Positions 1 to 7,787 of a DNA stretch of 64,000 bases are shown here, piece after piece. Both the position numbers and the translations under genes were made by a program. Numbering within the stretch: position 1 is the first letter of the stretch; each line of letters starts with the position of its first letter. Origin of the DNA: Eggerthellaceae bacterium (GTDB lineage Bacteria; Actinomycetota; Coriobacteriia; Coriobacteriales; Eggerthellaceae); contig CAJTDS010000004.1 of NCBI GenBank assembly GCA_910575165.1, positions 1-64,000 of the forward strand. Reading direction: 5' to 3'. The notes under the pieces are model-generated. The model worked only from the letters and a program-made list of their open reading frames with translations, was not told where the DNA came from and did not search any database.

Positions 1-208
1 GGTTGATTTGCAAAGTCAGCCGAACGCTCTTCTCCGATCAGGGGATTCCATGGTCATCCGAACGGGATGGAAGCACGGTGCAGGGCTTTCGCCGCGGCCT
101 CCCGCTGTTCGGATGGCCCCGGAGGCATAGCTTCGCCCTGGCCGTCGGGCGCACCTCCAAGGTCAGCCGAACAGCCTCTTCCGGGCGCTGCCTTTTCCCG
201 TTCTCGCT

Positions 209-1465
209 CTAGCCTAGGGGCGCTGCTCCTCTCGCTTTCCGCTCGCGGTTGACCGCATCGAGGGTCATCTCCACCTTTCCGTAGGGGAGCTCGACCATCC
301 CGAGGGCGCAGCAGAGCGCTTCGTACGCCTCCGCATCGGCCGCCCTCAGCATCGCCAACGGCGACATGCCCAGAAGCGAGGGGCGCGGCTCGGAGTTCAG
401 ATGGGACATGACCGTCGCGCAATCGGCCCTCTCGAGCCCATCGAAGGCGATGCCGCGCCCTTTCGGGAGCAGCTTTCTCAGCTCCACGTGGTTGCGCTCG
501 CAGCGCCCCTTCTGCTGCGATGCCCGCACGTCGCAGTAGAACACGCGCGTGCGCGCGCCTTCCGAGAGCGACCTTTCCATCCCCTCGGCGTCGGCGAACT
601 CGGGGCCGTTGTCGGTGAGGAGGGGGTCGAACAGGCGCGAGAACACGGATGCGCCCAAGGCCCGCTCCAGAGAATCGAGGGCGCGCGCCGTCTCGTCCGC
701 GCTCTTCCTCTCGAGCAGCATGACCAGCTGCAGCCGGCACGGTCTGAGCAGCAGCGTGAGCAGGCAGCGCTCGTCGGCGGCGCGCCCTATGACGGTGTCC
801 ATCTCGCAGGCCCTCGCGCACGCCTCCTCGCCCAGGGCGCAGAAGGCCGCATAGGAGCGCTCGGGACCATGGGAGGTGGGCTTGGGGGCGGTGCGCTCCT
901 TCCTCGGCTTGTAGCCGACCTTGCGGCGCAGGTCGAGGTTGGACATCCCGAAGTAGCCGCGCCCGATCCAGCGGTAGAGGGTGGAGGGCGCCAGTCCCAA
1001 GTGCGGGTGCGCCATGCAGATCTGCTCCGGCGACATCCCGCGGCAGACGTCGTCGCGTATCGTGAAGGCGATCCGTTCGAAGTCCCCTTCGCGGGCGTTG
1101 ATGCCGCGTCTGGCATCCGAGAGCGTGGAGTCGGCCAGCGCTTGGGCGAAGATGGCGGAGTACTCGCAACGGTGCTTTCTGCCGCATGGGCGCGGGAAGG
1201 CGGAGCAGCCGTTGCACACCCACGGCCAGCGCAGCAGATGCTCGCATCTTCTCTGCTGCTCGGGGATGGAGCCCGCGCGCATGCCCCTGCAGTCCTTGTG
1301 CGCCCAGGTCCTGTTGCGACGCACCTCGTCTGTGACGGTGGAAGGGGAGCGCCCTATGGACGCCGCTATCTCCCGGCATCCCTTCCTCGCGCGAAGCCCT
1401 GCCTCGATCGCGCGCCTGTCGGCTTTGGTGAGCCTGTCGTATCGTTTCGCGGCCATGCTCTTCAT
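209..1465 (-). CDS. IS30-family DDE transposase
   Basis: A 418-residue transposase that cuts and joins the ends of its own element. An N-terminal helix-turn-helix (about residues 10-50, including the ASIGRSPSTV segment) should bind the terminal repeats. Several cysteines lie between residues 59 and 100 (C74, C84, C87, C94, C100) and could hold a metal, which is more than many IS30 proteins have. The catalytic DDE triad reads D223 (in EMDTVIG), D285 (in LTDNGPEF) and E323 (in RCERNH). The frame is intact, so the copy may be active. The start chosen is the ATG at 1465; MAAKRYDRL, three codons later, is an alternative. Between the gene and the right end there is a near-perfect stem (1512-1543), a possible brake on read-through transcription. 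Confidence 0.85.
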   Translation of the reverse strand: MKSMAAKRYDRLTKADRRAIEAGLRARKGCREIAASIGRSPSTVTDEVRRNRTWAHKDCRGMRAGSIPEQQRRCEHLLRWPWVCNGCSAFPRPCGRKHRCEYSAIFAQALADSTLSDARRGINAREGDFERIAFTIRDDVCRGMSPEQICMAHPHLGLAPSTLYRWIGRGYFGMSNLDLRRKVGYKPRKERTAPKPTSHGPERSYAAFCALGEEACARACEMDTVIGRAADERCLLTLLLRPCRLQLVMLLERKSADETARALDSLERALGASVFSRLFDPLLTDNGPEFADAEGMERSLSEGARTRVFYCDVRASQQKGRCERNHVELRKLLPKGRGIAFDGLERADCATVMSHLNSEPRPSLLGMSPLAMLRAADAEAYEALCCALGMVELPYGKVEMTLDAVNRERKARGAAPLG

Positions 1466-1511
1466 CGGCCTCCTCTCATCGATGGGGCCGCCGCACGATC
1501 GCCGCGGCCTC

Positions 1512-1543
1512 CATACTCAACCGTACGCGTTCGGCTGAGTATG
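1512..1543. repeat. inverted repeat upstream of the transposase
   Basis: CATACTCAACCG at 1512-1523 is the reverse complement of CGGCTGAGTATG at 1532-1543 except for one base. The right arm overlaps the inner terminal-repeat copy of the IS element. It could form a hairpin in transcripts entering from outside or act as a transposase binding site. This is inference from symmetry alone. Confidence 0.5.
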
Positions 1544-1658
1544 AGAAAAGATGTCGAAAAGAGGCAGGTGTTCGGCTGACAATGAAAATTAACGTGCCCT
1601 CATGGTATCTAAAGGGTGCTGTCTTTCTCTTGAAGCGCGCATGCGGCCAAGGGTGCTT

Positions 1659-1667
1659 TGCTACAAT
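1659..1667 (+). promoter_or_regulatory. adk promoter, extended -10
   Basis: TGCTACAAT matches an extended -10 element 46 bp before the adk start codon and lies outside the IS element, so adk should keep its own promoter despite the insertion. The same word appears upstream of prfA, and close variants precede other genes in the window. No clear -35 box is seen, as is usual with extended -10 promoters. Confidence 0.5.
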
Positions 1668-1712
1668 AACCAAATCGCCAAGGTTTTGGGCAATCTCGAA
1701 AGGATAGGGATT

Positions 1713-2342
1713 ATGAACATCGTTTTGCTCGGGGCACCCGGCGCCGGCAAGGGTACCCAGGCGGCCAAGCTGGTCGAGGAATTCGGCACGCCGCATATCT
1801 CCACGGGCGACATGCTTCGCGCTGCGGTAAAGGCGGGCACGCCGCTGGGCCAGAAGGCGAAGTCCTTCATGGACGCTGGCGACCTGGTGCCCGACGACGT
1901 GATCATCGGGCTGGTGGAGGAGCGCCTGCAGGAGCCTGATACCGAGGCCGGATTCATCCTGGACGGTTTCCCCCGCACCTCCGCCCAGGCCGTGGCCCTG
2001 GACGCCGAGCTGGCCAAGCTGGGCCGTCCCTTGGATGCCGCCCTGCTCATCGACGTCGATCCCGAGGTCATCGTGGGTCGTTTGACCTCGCGTCGCATGT
2101 GCCGCGAGTGCGGTTACATCGGCAGTGTGGCCGACGGCGCCACCTGCCCGAAGTGCGGCGGCGAGATGTACCAGCGCGACGACGACAACGAGGCCACGGT
2201 GCGCAACCGCCTAGACGTGTACGAGAAGTCCACGGCTCCGCTCATCGACTACTATCGCGGCTGCGATTCGCTGGTCTCCATCGACGGCGATCGCGACCAG
2301 GCCGTGGTCTACGCCGATGTGAAGGCGGCCTTGGGCCTGTAA
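1713..2342 (+). CDS. adk: adenylate kinase
   Basis: Catalyses ATP + AMP = 2 ADP in the cytoplasm, balancing the adenylate pool. The 209-residue protein has the P-loop GAPGAGKGT at residues 7-15, the AMP-binding LDGFPRT at 83-89 and a long LID domain carrying four cysteines (C130, C133, C145, C148). It is therefore a long-form, zinc-binding adenylate kinase. The ATG at 1713 follows an AGGATAGGG stretch; an in-frame upstream ATG at 1602 would add 37 residues before the P-loop strand and is unlikely. In many actinobacteria adk sits beside secY; here the upstream neighbour is an IS element and the downstream one is nagB. Confidence 0.97.
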   Translation: MNIVLLGAPGAGKGTQAAKLVEEFGTPHISTGDMLRAAVKAGTPLGQKAKSFMDAGDLVPDDVIIGLVEERLQEPDTEAGFILDGFPRTSAQAVALDAELAKLGRPLDAALLIDVDPEVIVGRLTSRRMCRECGYIGSVADGATCPKCGGEMYQRDDDNEATVRNRLDVYEKSTAPLIDYYRGCDSLVSIDGDRDQAVVYADVKAALGL

Positions 2343-2368
2343 GGCGGCCGCATTACCTTCAGGCTTTC

Positions 2369-2400
2369 AGCGGGGGCGCACCTACGGGGGCGCCCCCGCT
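2369..2400 (+). terminator. hairpin after adk
   Basis: A perfect 11-bp stem, AGCGGGGGCGC (2369-2379) with GCGCCCCCGCT (2390-2400), around a 10-base loop. It begins 27 bp after the adk stop. The following bases are not a real T run (GGCGTTTGC), so it may be a weak terminator or a 3' end stabiliser. Confidence 0.55.
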
Positions 2401-2508
2401 GGCGTTTGCGCACCCTGAGTGGCTGGGTGGGGTTTCGCCTGGGGGCGGTTGCCTATTGTTGCAATTTCGCGACCGTCGGGCGCCGCGGCGGGCGGCTGCG
2501 GTGCTACG

Positions 2509-2517
2509 TGGTAAAGT
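2509..2517 (+). promoter_or_regulatory. nagB promoter, extended -10
   Basis: TGGTAAAGT fits an extended -10 element 48 bp before the nagB start and downstream of the adk hairpin, suggesting nagBA is transcribed separately from adk. Confidence 0.4.
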
Positions 2518-2564
2518 TTCTCCAGCGCAACGGCGCTGAACGGTCTTGAGATTTGGAGGAATGC

Positions 2565-3305
2565 ATGGAACTGGTCATCACCGAAACCTACGAGGACATG
2601 AGCCGTGCCGCCGCCGACGTGATCGCGGCCCAGGTGACGGAGAACCCCCGAAGCGTTCTCGGCCTTGCCACGGGGTCTACCCCCATCGGGCTGTATGCCC
2701 AGCTGGTCAAGGACTACGACGACGGCCTGGTGAGCTTCGCCGACGTCACCACGTTCAACCTGGACGAGTACCGTGGTCTTGACCCCGAGCACGACCAGAG
2801 CTATCGCTACTTCATGCAGAAGAATCTCTTCGACCTGGTAAACGTCGACCCCGACCGCACCCATGTGCCCAACGGCGCCGAGCCCGACGCCCAGAAGGCC
2901 TGCACCGAGTACGAGCAGGCCATCGCCTTGGCCGGTGGGGTAGACCTGCAGCTGCTGGGCTTGGGCCACAACGGCCACATCGGGTTCAACGAGCCCTGCG
3001 ACCATTTTCCCGTGGACACCCATGTGGTGGACCTCACCGAGAGCACCATCCAAGCCAACAGCCGTCTGTTCGATTCCGCCGACGACGTGCCGCGCCAGGC
3101 TTACACCATGGGCATCGGCACCATCATGAAGGCTCGCAAGGTGCTCATGGTGGTCAGCGGTGCCGACAAGGCCGACATCGTGGACGCAGTGGTGAACGGC
3201 CCGGTGACGCCCGAGGCCCCCGCCTCGGTGCTGCAGCTGCATCCCAACGTGACGATCATCGTTGATTCGGAAGCTGGTGCCAAATGCAAGCAGTCAGGAA
3301 AGTAA
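2565..3305 (+). CDS. nagB: glucosamine-6-phosphate deaminase
   Basis: Converts glucosamine-6-phosphate to fructose-6-phosphate and ammonia, the last step joining amino-sugar breakdown to glycolysis. The 246-residue protein has the sugar-phosphate loop LATGSTP near residue 34, the NLDEY segment with D67, and the catalytic GHNGHIGFNEP block (H138, E143). The ATG at 2565 is preceded by GGAGGA at good spacing; a TTG four codons upstream overlaps that site and is less likely. The gene is slightly shorter than the E. coli enzyme, whose allosteric C-terminal tail seems absent. It is translationally coupled to nagA, which starts 2 bases after its stop. Confidence 0.96.
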   Translation: MELVITETYEDMSRAAADVIAAQVTENPRSVLGLATGSTPIGLYAQLVKDYDDGLVSFADVTTFNLDEYRGLDPEHDQSYRYFMQKNLFDLVNVDPDRTHVPNGAEPDAQKACTEYEQAIALAGGVDLQLLGLGHNGHIGFNEPCDHFPVDTHVVDLTESTIQANSRLFDSADDVPRQAYTMGIGTIMKARKVLMVVSGADKADIVDAVVNGPVTPEAPASVLQLHPNVTIIVDSEAGAKCKQSGK

Positions 3306-3307
3306 AC

Positions 3308-4690
3308 GTGAACCTGTCCTCGGGCGATGCCGAGGACGACAAGAGCCAGGACGTCTACGGGCGGGCCGAGCACTTCGAGCGCGAGCGCGCCGTCGAGGCC
3401 GATGTGGACCGCGACGAGCGAACTTTGGACGCTGCGTCCGCAGCGGAGGTGGCTGCCCGTTCCGGTGAGGTGCGCGTAAGCCATGCCAGCGCCGAGGAGC
3501 TCGACGCCGTTTTCGGCTCGCCGGACGGGGACAGCACGGTGTCGGGGGTTCGCCCGGGCGCTGTGGTGGAGGCCATCAAGGGCGGCGAGGTGTACGGTTC
3601 GAAAGGTTTCGCCCCCAGGGATGTTTACCTGAAGGACGGCCTGGTGGCCGAGCGCTTCTCCGGTGCTCAGGGCGCTGTGCTGGATGCGAGCGGCTGCTAC
3701 GTGATCCCGGGCCTTGTGGACATCCACTTCCATGGGGCGAACATGGGGGACGTGAGCGACGGCAGCATGGAGGGCTTGCATGCCATGGGCTCTTACGAGG
3801 CGTCCCGCGGCGTCACTGCCATGTGCCCCGCCACCATGACCCTGCCCGAATCGGTGCTGACCGAGGCGCTGGTCACGGCGGCCGCCTACGAGCCGGCCTG
3901 GAACGAGTCGGACCTGGTGGGCGTCAACATGGAAGGGCCCTTCATCGCGCCTACGAAGGTGGGTGCCCAGAACCCCGAGTACGTGCAGGTGCCCAGCATA
4001 GAGGCGTTTCGGCGCATGCAGGAGGCTAGCGGCGGGCTTATCAAGCTGATCGACATCGCGCCCGAGGTGGACGGTGCCGACGAGTTCATCGAGGCGCTCC
4101 ACGACGACGTGCGCATCTCGCTAGCCCATATGTCCGCAACCTACGACGATGCGGCCCACGCCTTCGACCTGGGTGCGAAGCATCTCACGCACCTATTCAA
4201 TGCCATGGACCCCATGCACCATCGCAAGCCCGGCCCCATCCCCGCCGCCGCCGAGCGCGACGATGTGACGGCCGAGATCATCGCCGACGGCGTGCATATC
4301 CACCCGGCCATGGTGCGCCTGGCCTTCAAGCTGTTCGGCGACGAGCGCATGGTGCTCATCTCCGACACGCTTCGGGCGGCGGGCCTGGCCGACGGCGTCT
4401 ACGACCTGGGCGGCCAGGACGTGACCGTGAAGGGCCCGGTGGCCACCATCGAGGCGGGCAACCTGGCCGGGTCGGTGAGCGACCTTATGCGCTGCCTATA
4501 CGTGGCGGTGAAGGACATGGACATCCCGCTGCACAGCGCCGTGAAGGCGGCGACGGAAAACCCCGCCCGCTGCATCGGCATGGACGACCGCTACGGGAGC
4601 CTGGAGCCGGGGCATGCGGCTGACGCGGTGCTTCTGGACAAGGAAACGCTCGAGATTCGCGCCGTGGTGCTTCGCGGCAGGCTGCTGTAG
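3308..4690 (+). CDS. nagA: N-acetylglucosamine-6-phosphate deacetylase with N-terminal extension
   Basis: Removes acetate from GlcNAc-6-phosphate to supply NagB. The amidohydrolase signatures are present: the DIHFHG metal motif (histidines near 140 and 142), a VNMEGPF segment carrying the metal-ligand glutamate, HLTHLFNAM, and the catalytic aspartate in LISDT. The GTG at 3308 is chosen because AGGAAAG lies just before it; an ATG at 3284 inside nagB is in frame but has no ribosome site. The usual NagA fold begins only around residue 86 (VEAIKGGEVYG). The first 85 residues are highly charged (DDKSQD, FERERAVEADVDRDER) and have no counterpart in ordinary 380-390-residue NagA proteins. The enzyme function is secure; the extension has no known role. 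Confidence 0.93.
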   Translation: MNLSSGDAEDDKSQDVYGRAEHFERERAVEADVDRDERTLDAASAAEVAARSGEVRVSHASAEELDAVFGSPDGDSTVSGVRPGAVVEAIKGGEVYGSKGFAPRDVYLKDGLVAERFSGAQGAVLDASGCYVIPGLVDIHFHGANMGDVSDGSMEGLHAMGSYEASRGVTAMCPATMTLPESVLTEALVTAAAYEPAWNESDLVGVNMEGPFIAPTKVGAQNPEYVQVPSIEAFRRMQEASGGLIKLIDIAPEVDGADEFIEALHDDVRISLAHMSATYDDAAHAFDLGAKHLTHLFNAMDPMHHRKPGPIPAAAERDDVTAEIIADGVHIHPAMVRLAFKLFGDERMVLISDTLRAAGLADGVYDLGGQDVTVKGPVATIEAGNLAGSVSDLMRCLYVAVKDMDIPLHSAVKAATENPARCIGMDDRYGSLEPGHAADAVLLDKETLEIRAVVLRGRLL

Positions 4691-4723
4691 CCGTAACGTC
4701 TCAACCTCGAAAGACAACACGAG

Positions 4724-4758
4724 GAGGGGCCCGGTAAACCGGGCCCCTCTCTTTGCCT
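4724..4758 (+). terminator. nagBA terminator
   Basis: A perfect 11-bp stem GAGGGGCCCGG / CCGGGCCCCTC around the loop TAAA, then a T-rich tail (TCTTTGCC). Intrinsic terminator for nagBA, and possibly bidirectional because the ROK-like gene converges from the other side. Confidence 0.9.
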
Positions 4759-4780
4759 CTTTATGCGTATCCTTTGGGAA

Positions 4781-4836
4781 GCCGCGGCGCCTCCCGCCGG
4801 AGGCCGTGCCCGCAGGCGGGTCTTGCCTCGCGGCCC
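4781..4836. repeat. multi-stem GC-rich segment between convergent genes
   Basis: An outer pairing GCCGCG (4781-4786) with CGCGGC (about 4829-4834) encloses two small hairpins, GCCTCC/GGAGGC and CCCGC/GCGGG, giving a three-way-junction-like fold on either strand. It lies immediately 3' of the minus-strand ROK-like gene and probably ends or protects that transcript. Random pairing in such GC-rich sequence cannot be excluded. Confidence 0.3.
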
Positions 4837-4842
4837 CTTGTC

Positions 4843-6216
4843 CTACAGCGCCGGCAGGCTGGCGGCGGCTACGGACTGGCCTACGCGGCGCATCTTCTCG
4901 TCGGGCAGCGTGACCGTGATCTGGGACGCCAGTTCGGGATGCTCCTCGCGCAGCACGCGGTTGCATTCGCTGATCAGCAGGTCTCCGCCGTCGCCGGAGG
5001 CCACGCGGCCCAGCACCAGAAGGGTCCGAATCTTGTAGAACATGCTGTAGAGCACCAGGGTATGGGCCAGGTAGCAGCCGATGGAGCGGTAGATGTTCAG
5101 CGCGTCCTCGTTGCCGTCGTTGGCCAGGGCCTGCACCACCTTCAGCTTCTCGGCGGGGGAGAGCTCGGGGTCGAGCTCGATGTTGGCACGGGGCGCCAGC
5201 TTGATCACGGCGTCCTGGCTGAAGTACTTGCAGCCCACGCCGAAGTCGGTGGACCACTCGTCCTGCATAGCGTCGGGGGAGAGGTCTACGGGGGCGAAGG
5301 CCAGCTCGTTGATCCAGCCCAGCACGTTGCCCTCGTCGTTGACGTAGCCCACAGCCTCGCTCGTGCCCATGGCCACGCCCAGGATGTCGCCTTCGCCGGT
5401 GGACATGAAGCCTGCCAGCGCCGTCACGTCGCCGTCGTTGGCCACTACCAGCGGCACGTTGCCGACCTCGGCGCCGGCGCGGTCGTAGATGCTCTTCACC
5501 TCGTCGCGACGCTCGCGGGGCACCTTGATGAACAGCGACGCCACCATGGGGCTGTTGCCTACGAAGGTGCCGGCGGAGCTCACGCCGATGGCGTCGACGC
5601 GCGGCATCTTGGAGGCGGCGGTCTTGAAGGCGGTCACGATCTCGTTGAAGTGGTATTCGGGATCCTCGGTGATCTTCGGGAACCACACCACCTCTTCGGA
5701 GTACACCGGCTCGCCGTCGATGACCGCCGACACCTTGCGGTCGGAACCGCCGGCGTCGAACCCGATGCGGCAGCCCTTTAGGTGCCCGCCGATAGCCTTG
5801 GCGGACTCGTTGGCGGCGGGGAAGGTCTCGTCGGTGCAGGCGATGACCTCAAGCGGCTTCTCGTAGACGTCGCCCACGAACTGGTAGTCGAACCAGCGCT
5901 CGCCGTCGGGCGAGTAGGCGGCGGCCAGCTTCTCGGCGATGTCGTCGGCACCCTTCAGGTACACGCGGAAACCGCCCTTGCTCCACAGCGTGAACTTCAC
6001 CAGGCGCTCCACGTAGCGGAAGTTCGCCTCGGCGAATTCGGGGCCGCGGATGAAGCTCTCGCGCACGCTGATGAGTCCGTCCTCGCGCTCCACGGCGATG
6101 GCGATGGGGTGGTCGGCCTCCACCAGGTAGGCCTTGGCCCAAATGCCGAAGGGGATGAAGTCGGGGTCGAGCACCGGGGTGTTGCGCACGCTGTAGGGGA
6201 TGCCGAGGTATTCCAT
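4843..6216 (-). CDS. ROK/ASKHA-like protein, candidate amino-sugar kinase
   Basis: A 457-residue protein with an actin-like ATPase core starting late: IGFDAGGSDRK at 151-161 resembles the phosphate-1 loop, and VVANDGDVTALAG around 258-269 resembles the ROK catalytic ND-x-N region, with D261 as the likely base. By position it would phosphorylate GlcNAc or ManNAc between the epimerase and NagA. It is odd for a ROK protein: about 150 residues precede the first loop, and the CxCGxxGC zinc motif of typical ROK kinases is not seen (only GVGCKYF). The ATG at 6216 follows AAAGGA at 9 bases; upstream ATGs at 6234 and 6225 flank that site. It shares direction with the epimerase gene 69 bp upstream, so they form an operon. 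Kinase activity is inferred from context. Confidence 0.7.
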   Translation of the reverse strand: MEYLGIPYSVRNTPVLDPDFIPFGIWAKAYLVEADHPIAIAVEREDGLISVRESFIRGPEFAEANFRYVERLVKFTLWSKGGFRVYLKGADDIAEKLAAAYSPDGERWFDYQFVGDVYEKPLEVIACTDETFPAANESAKAIGGHLKGCRIGFDAGGSDRKVSAVIDGEPVYSEEVVWFPKITEDPEYHFNEIVTAFKTAASKMPRVDAIGVSSAGTFVGNSPMVASLFIKVPRERRDEVKSIYDRAGAEVGNVPLVVANDGDVTALAGFMSTGEGDILGVAMGTSEAVGYVNDEGNVLGWINELAFAPVDLSPDAMQDEWSTDFGVGCKYFSQDAVIKLAPRANIELDPELSPAEKLKVVQALANDGNEDALNIYRSIGCYLAHTLVLYSMFYKIRTLLVLGRVASGDGGDLLISECNRVLREEHPELASQITVTLPDEKMRRVGQSVAAASLPAL

Positions 6217-6285
6217 CGTCTGCATTCCTTTCATGGTAGGTGTGGTCGATGCGGGTAACGCGGTCGCGCGGAATGATGCAGGGCC

Positions 6286-7494
6286 CTAGCCCAGGATCTC
6301 GCCGAGCACCTGGTCGCTCATGATGAGGGCTCGCGGTACGTGGAAGGGGCCCTTGAAGGTGGATCCCTTCGTGGGCGGCATGGTGGGCTGGCCGTCGCGG
6401 CGCAGGTAGCCGTACCATTCGCCGTAGACCGGGTCGGCGAAGTGCTCCTTGCAGTAGTCGAGCGTTTTCAGGAACCAGTCGCGGTAGTAGGCGTCGCCCG
6501 TGTCGCGGTAGGCCTTCAGGCTGGCGATCATGATCTCGTTGTGGGGCCACCACAGCTTCATGTCGTGCTCGTAGGCTTCGGGGGGAAGCCCCTGGGCGTC
6601 GATGAAGTACAGAAGACCGCCGAACTCCTGGTCCCAGCCAGCCTCGATGGCCTGGCGAAAGATATGCTCGGCAATCATGTGCAGCTCTTTGTCGCCGCGG
6701 TAGTTGGCCTCGTCCATCATGAACCAGCTGCACTCGATATCGTGTCCGGGGTTCACCATGCGTCCGGAGGTGTACCATAGCTCAGGCTCGCCCTCGTCGT
6801 TGACGTTTTCCAGGGTGCAGCCCAGCTCGGGGCGGTAGTGCTCGTTCACGATGCGGTCGGTGCACTCGTGGGCGTGCAGGTCGTACTCGGCCGTGTGCTC
6901 CGGGTCCACGCGGCGCATGATGCCGATGATGTTCAGGAAGATCATCGGGTCGCCCAGGGCGCGGCCCGAGCGGGTTTCGGCGATGGTCTTCGGCCCCAGC
7001 CCCGTGGGGTCCTCGATCAGGCCGTTGTTCAGGTCGTGGATCATCTTGTAGGCGCGGCGTGCGCGTTCCAGGTACACCTTCTCGCCGGTCAGCCCGTAGT
7101 ACTCGGCGTTGGCGATGGCGTAGAAGCCCTCCGAGAAGCAGTAGCGGCGCTGGCGCAGCGGGCGCCCCTCGGCGGTTACGGTAAAGTACATGCGATCGTC
7201 GGCCTGCCGGTTGATGCAGTGCTCCTCCATGAAGTCCAGGCAGCTCTTCGCGGCGGCCATCCACTCGGGACGCTGCCCGTACACGTGGCACAGGTACGAG
7301 AAGGTCCAGCCGCAGCGGCCCTGCATCCATACGCTCTTGTCGGTGGAGTAAACGTTGCCCTCGCGGTCCAGGCACGTGTACACGCCTCCGAACTCCTCGT
7401 CCATGCCGTGTTCAAGCCAGAACTTCCAGCAGGTGTCCAATTGCCCGCGAATCCACTCGCGCGCGTCCTGCAATGCCAGATCCTCTTGCGTCAT
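6286..7494 (-). CDS. AGE-family N-acylglucosamine 2-epimerase
   Basis: Probably interconverts N-acetylmannosamine and N-acetylglucosamine, the step after sialic-acid cleavage. The 402-residue length and the run of aromatic and histidine-containing helices fit the (alpha/alpha)6-barrel AGE/RnBP family: WMQGRCGWTFSYL, FYAIANAEYYGL, NPGHDIECSWFMMDE, WWPHNEIMIA and KGPFHVPRAL. The RxxxF..HVPR and GHxIE-type histidines are the expected catalytic ones. The ATG at 7494 is preceded by GGGAGG; the frame stays open upstream but without a ribosome site. A close alternative in this family is cellobiose or mannose epimerase, but neighbouring nagA/nagB and a NanA-like aldolase favour the amino-sugar reaction. 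It is divergent from the transporter genes. Confidence 0.85.
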   Translation of the reverse strand: MTQEDLALQDAREWIRGQLDTCWKFWLEHGMDEEFGGVYTCLDREGNVYSTDKSVWMQGRCGWTFSYLCHVYGQRPEWMAAAKSCLDFMEEHCINRQADDRMYFTVTAEGRPLRQRRYCFSEGFYAIANAEYYGLTGEKVYLERARRAYKMIHDLNNGLIEDPTGLGPKTIAETRSGRALGDPMIFLNIIGIMRRVDPEHTAEYDLHAHECTDRIVNEHYRPELGCTLENVNDEGEPELWYTSGRMVNPGHDIECSWFMMDEANYRGDKELHMIAEHIFRQAIEAGWDQEFGGLLYFIDAQGLPPEAYEHDMKLWWPHNEIMIASLKAYRDTGDAYYRDWFLKTLDYCKEHFADPVYGEWYGYLRRDGQPTMPPTKGSTFKGPFHVPRALIMSDQVLGEILG

Positions 7495-7787
7495 AGGACC
7501 TCCCTTCAATCCGCAGTGATTTTGACAGACCTGAAAGGATTGGGCTAGGGCGAAGTTTGAAAGTAATGTATCGGTTACTTGACGGATTGACCTTCGTAAC
7601 GACATGCTTACAGAAGGAGAAAAGCAAAAATTCTGGTTCATTCACCGATTTGTTTCGGCGATAATGGGCAATGCTGTTATGCGCATCTGCGGCAAGCGGG
7701 CTTTTCGCACCGGTGAAGGGCCGGCGTCCCGGCGGCGCATCGATGTTGGGGCTTGAGGCCTCAATCAATTTGAATGGAGGGAATCCT
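7495..7787. promoter_or_regulatory. divergent control region of the amino-sugar locus
   Basis: This 293-bp gap separates the leftward epimerase/ROK genes from the rightward transporter genes, so it must hold both promoters. A possible rightward -10 is GATAAT at 7660-7665. The partly symmetric GTAATGTATCGGTTAC at 7563-7578 (GTAA ends mirrored by TTAC) is a candidate operator, and nearby GTAACGACATGCTTAC at 7596-7611 repeats the TTAC/GTAA theme. No regulator gene lies in the locus, so the protein that would bind is unknown. Confidence 0.4.

Larger units (their letters stand above)
15..1580 (-). mobile_element. IS30-family insertion sequence with repeated ends
   Basis: A single transposase gene on the minus strand is bracketed by the inverted motif GTCAGCCGAAC. 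On the left the motif occurs twice, at 15-25 and 162-172. On the right its complement occurs at 1570-1580, with a one-mismatch copy at 1529-1539. The 162 copy matches the 1570-1580 end best beyond the 11-bp core, with a CCTCTT stretch following in both, so the functional element may be 162-1580 and the 15-161 segment a remnant of a related end. No convincing target duplication is seen, at most an AA dinucleotide. IS30 elements normally make only 2-3 bp duplications, so this is not evidence against insertion. Confidence 0.7.

Noticed and set aside
54-1379. Second minus-strand frame overlapping the transposase, as a possible frameshift partner
   Set aside because: Arg/Ala-rich shadow. IS30 elements use a single frame, and the 418-residue transposase is complete.
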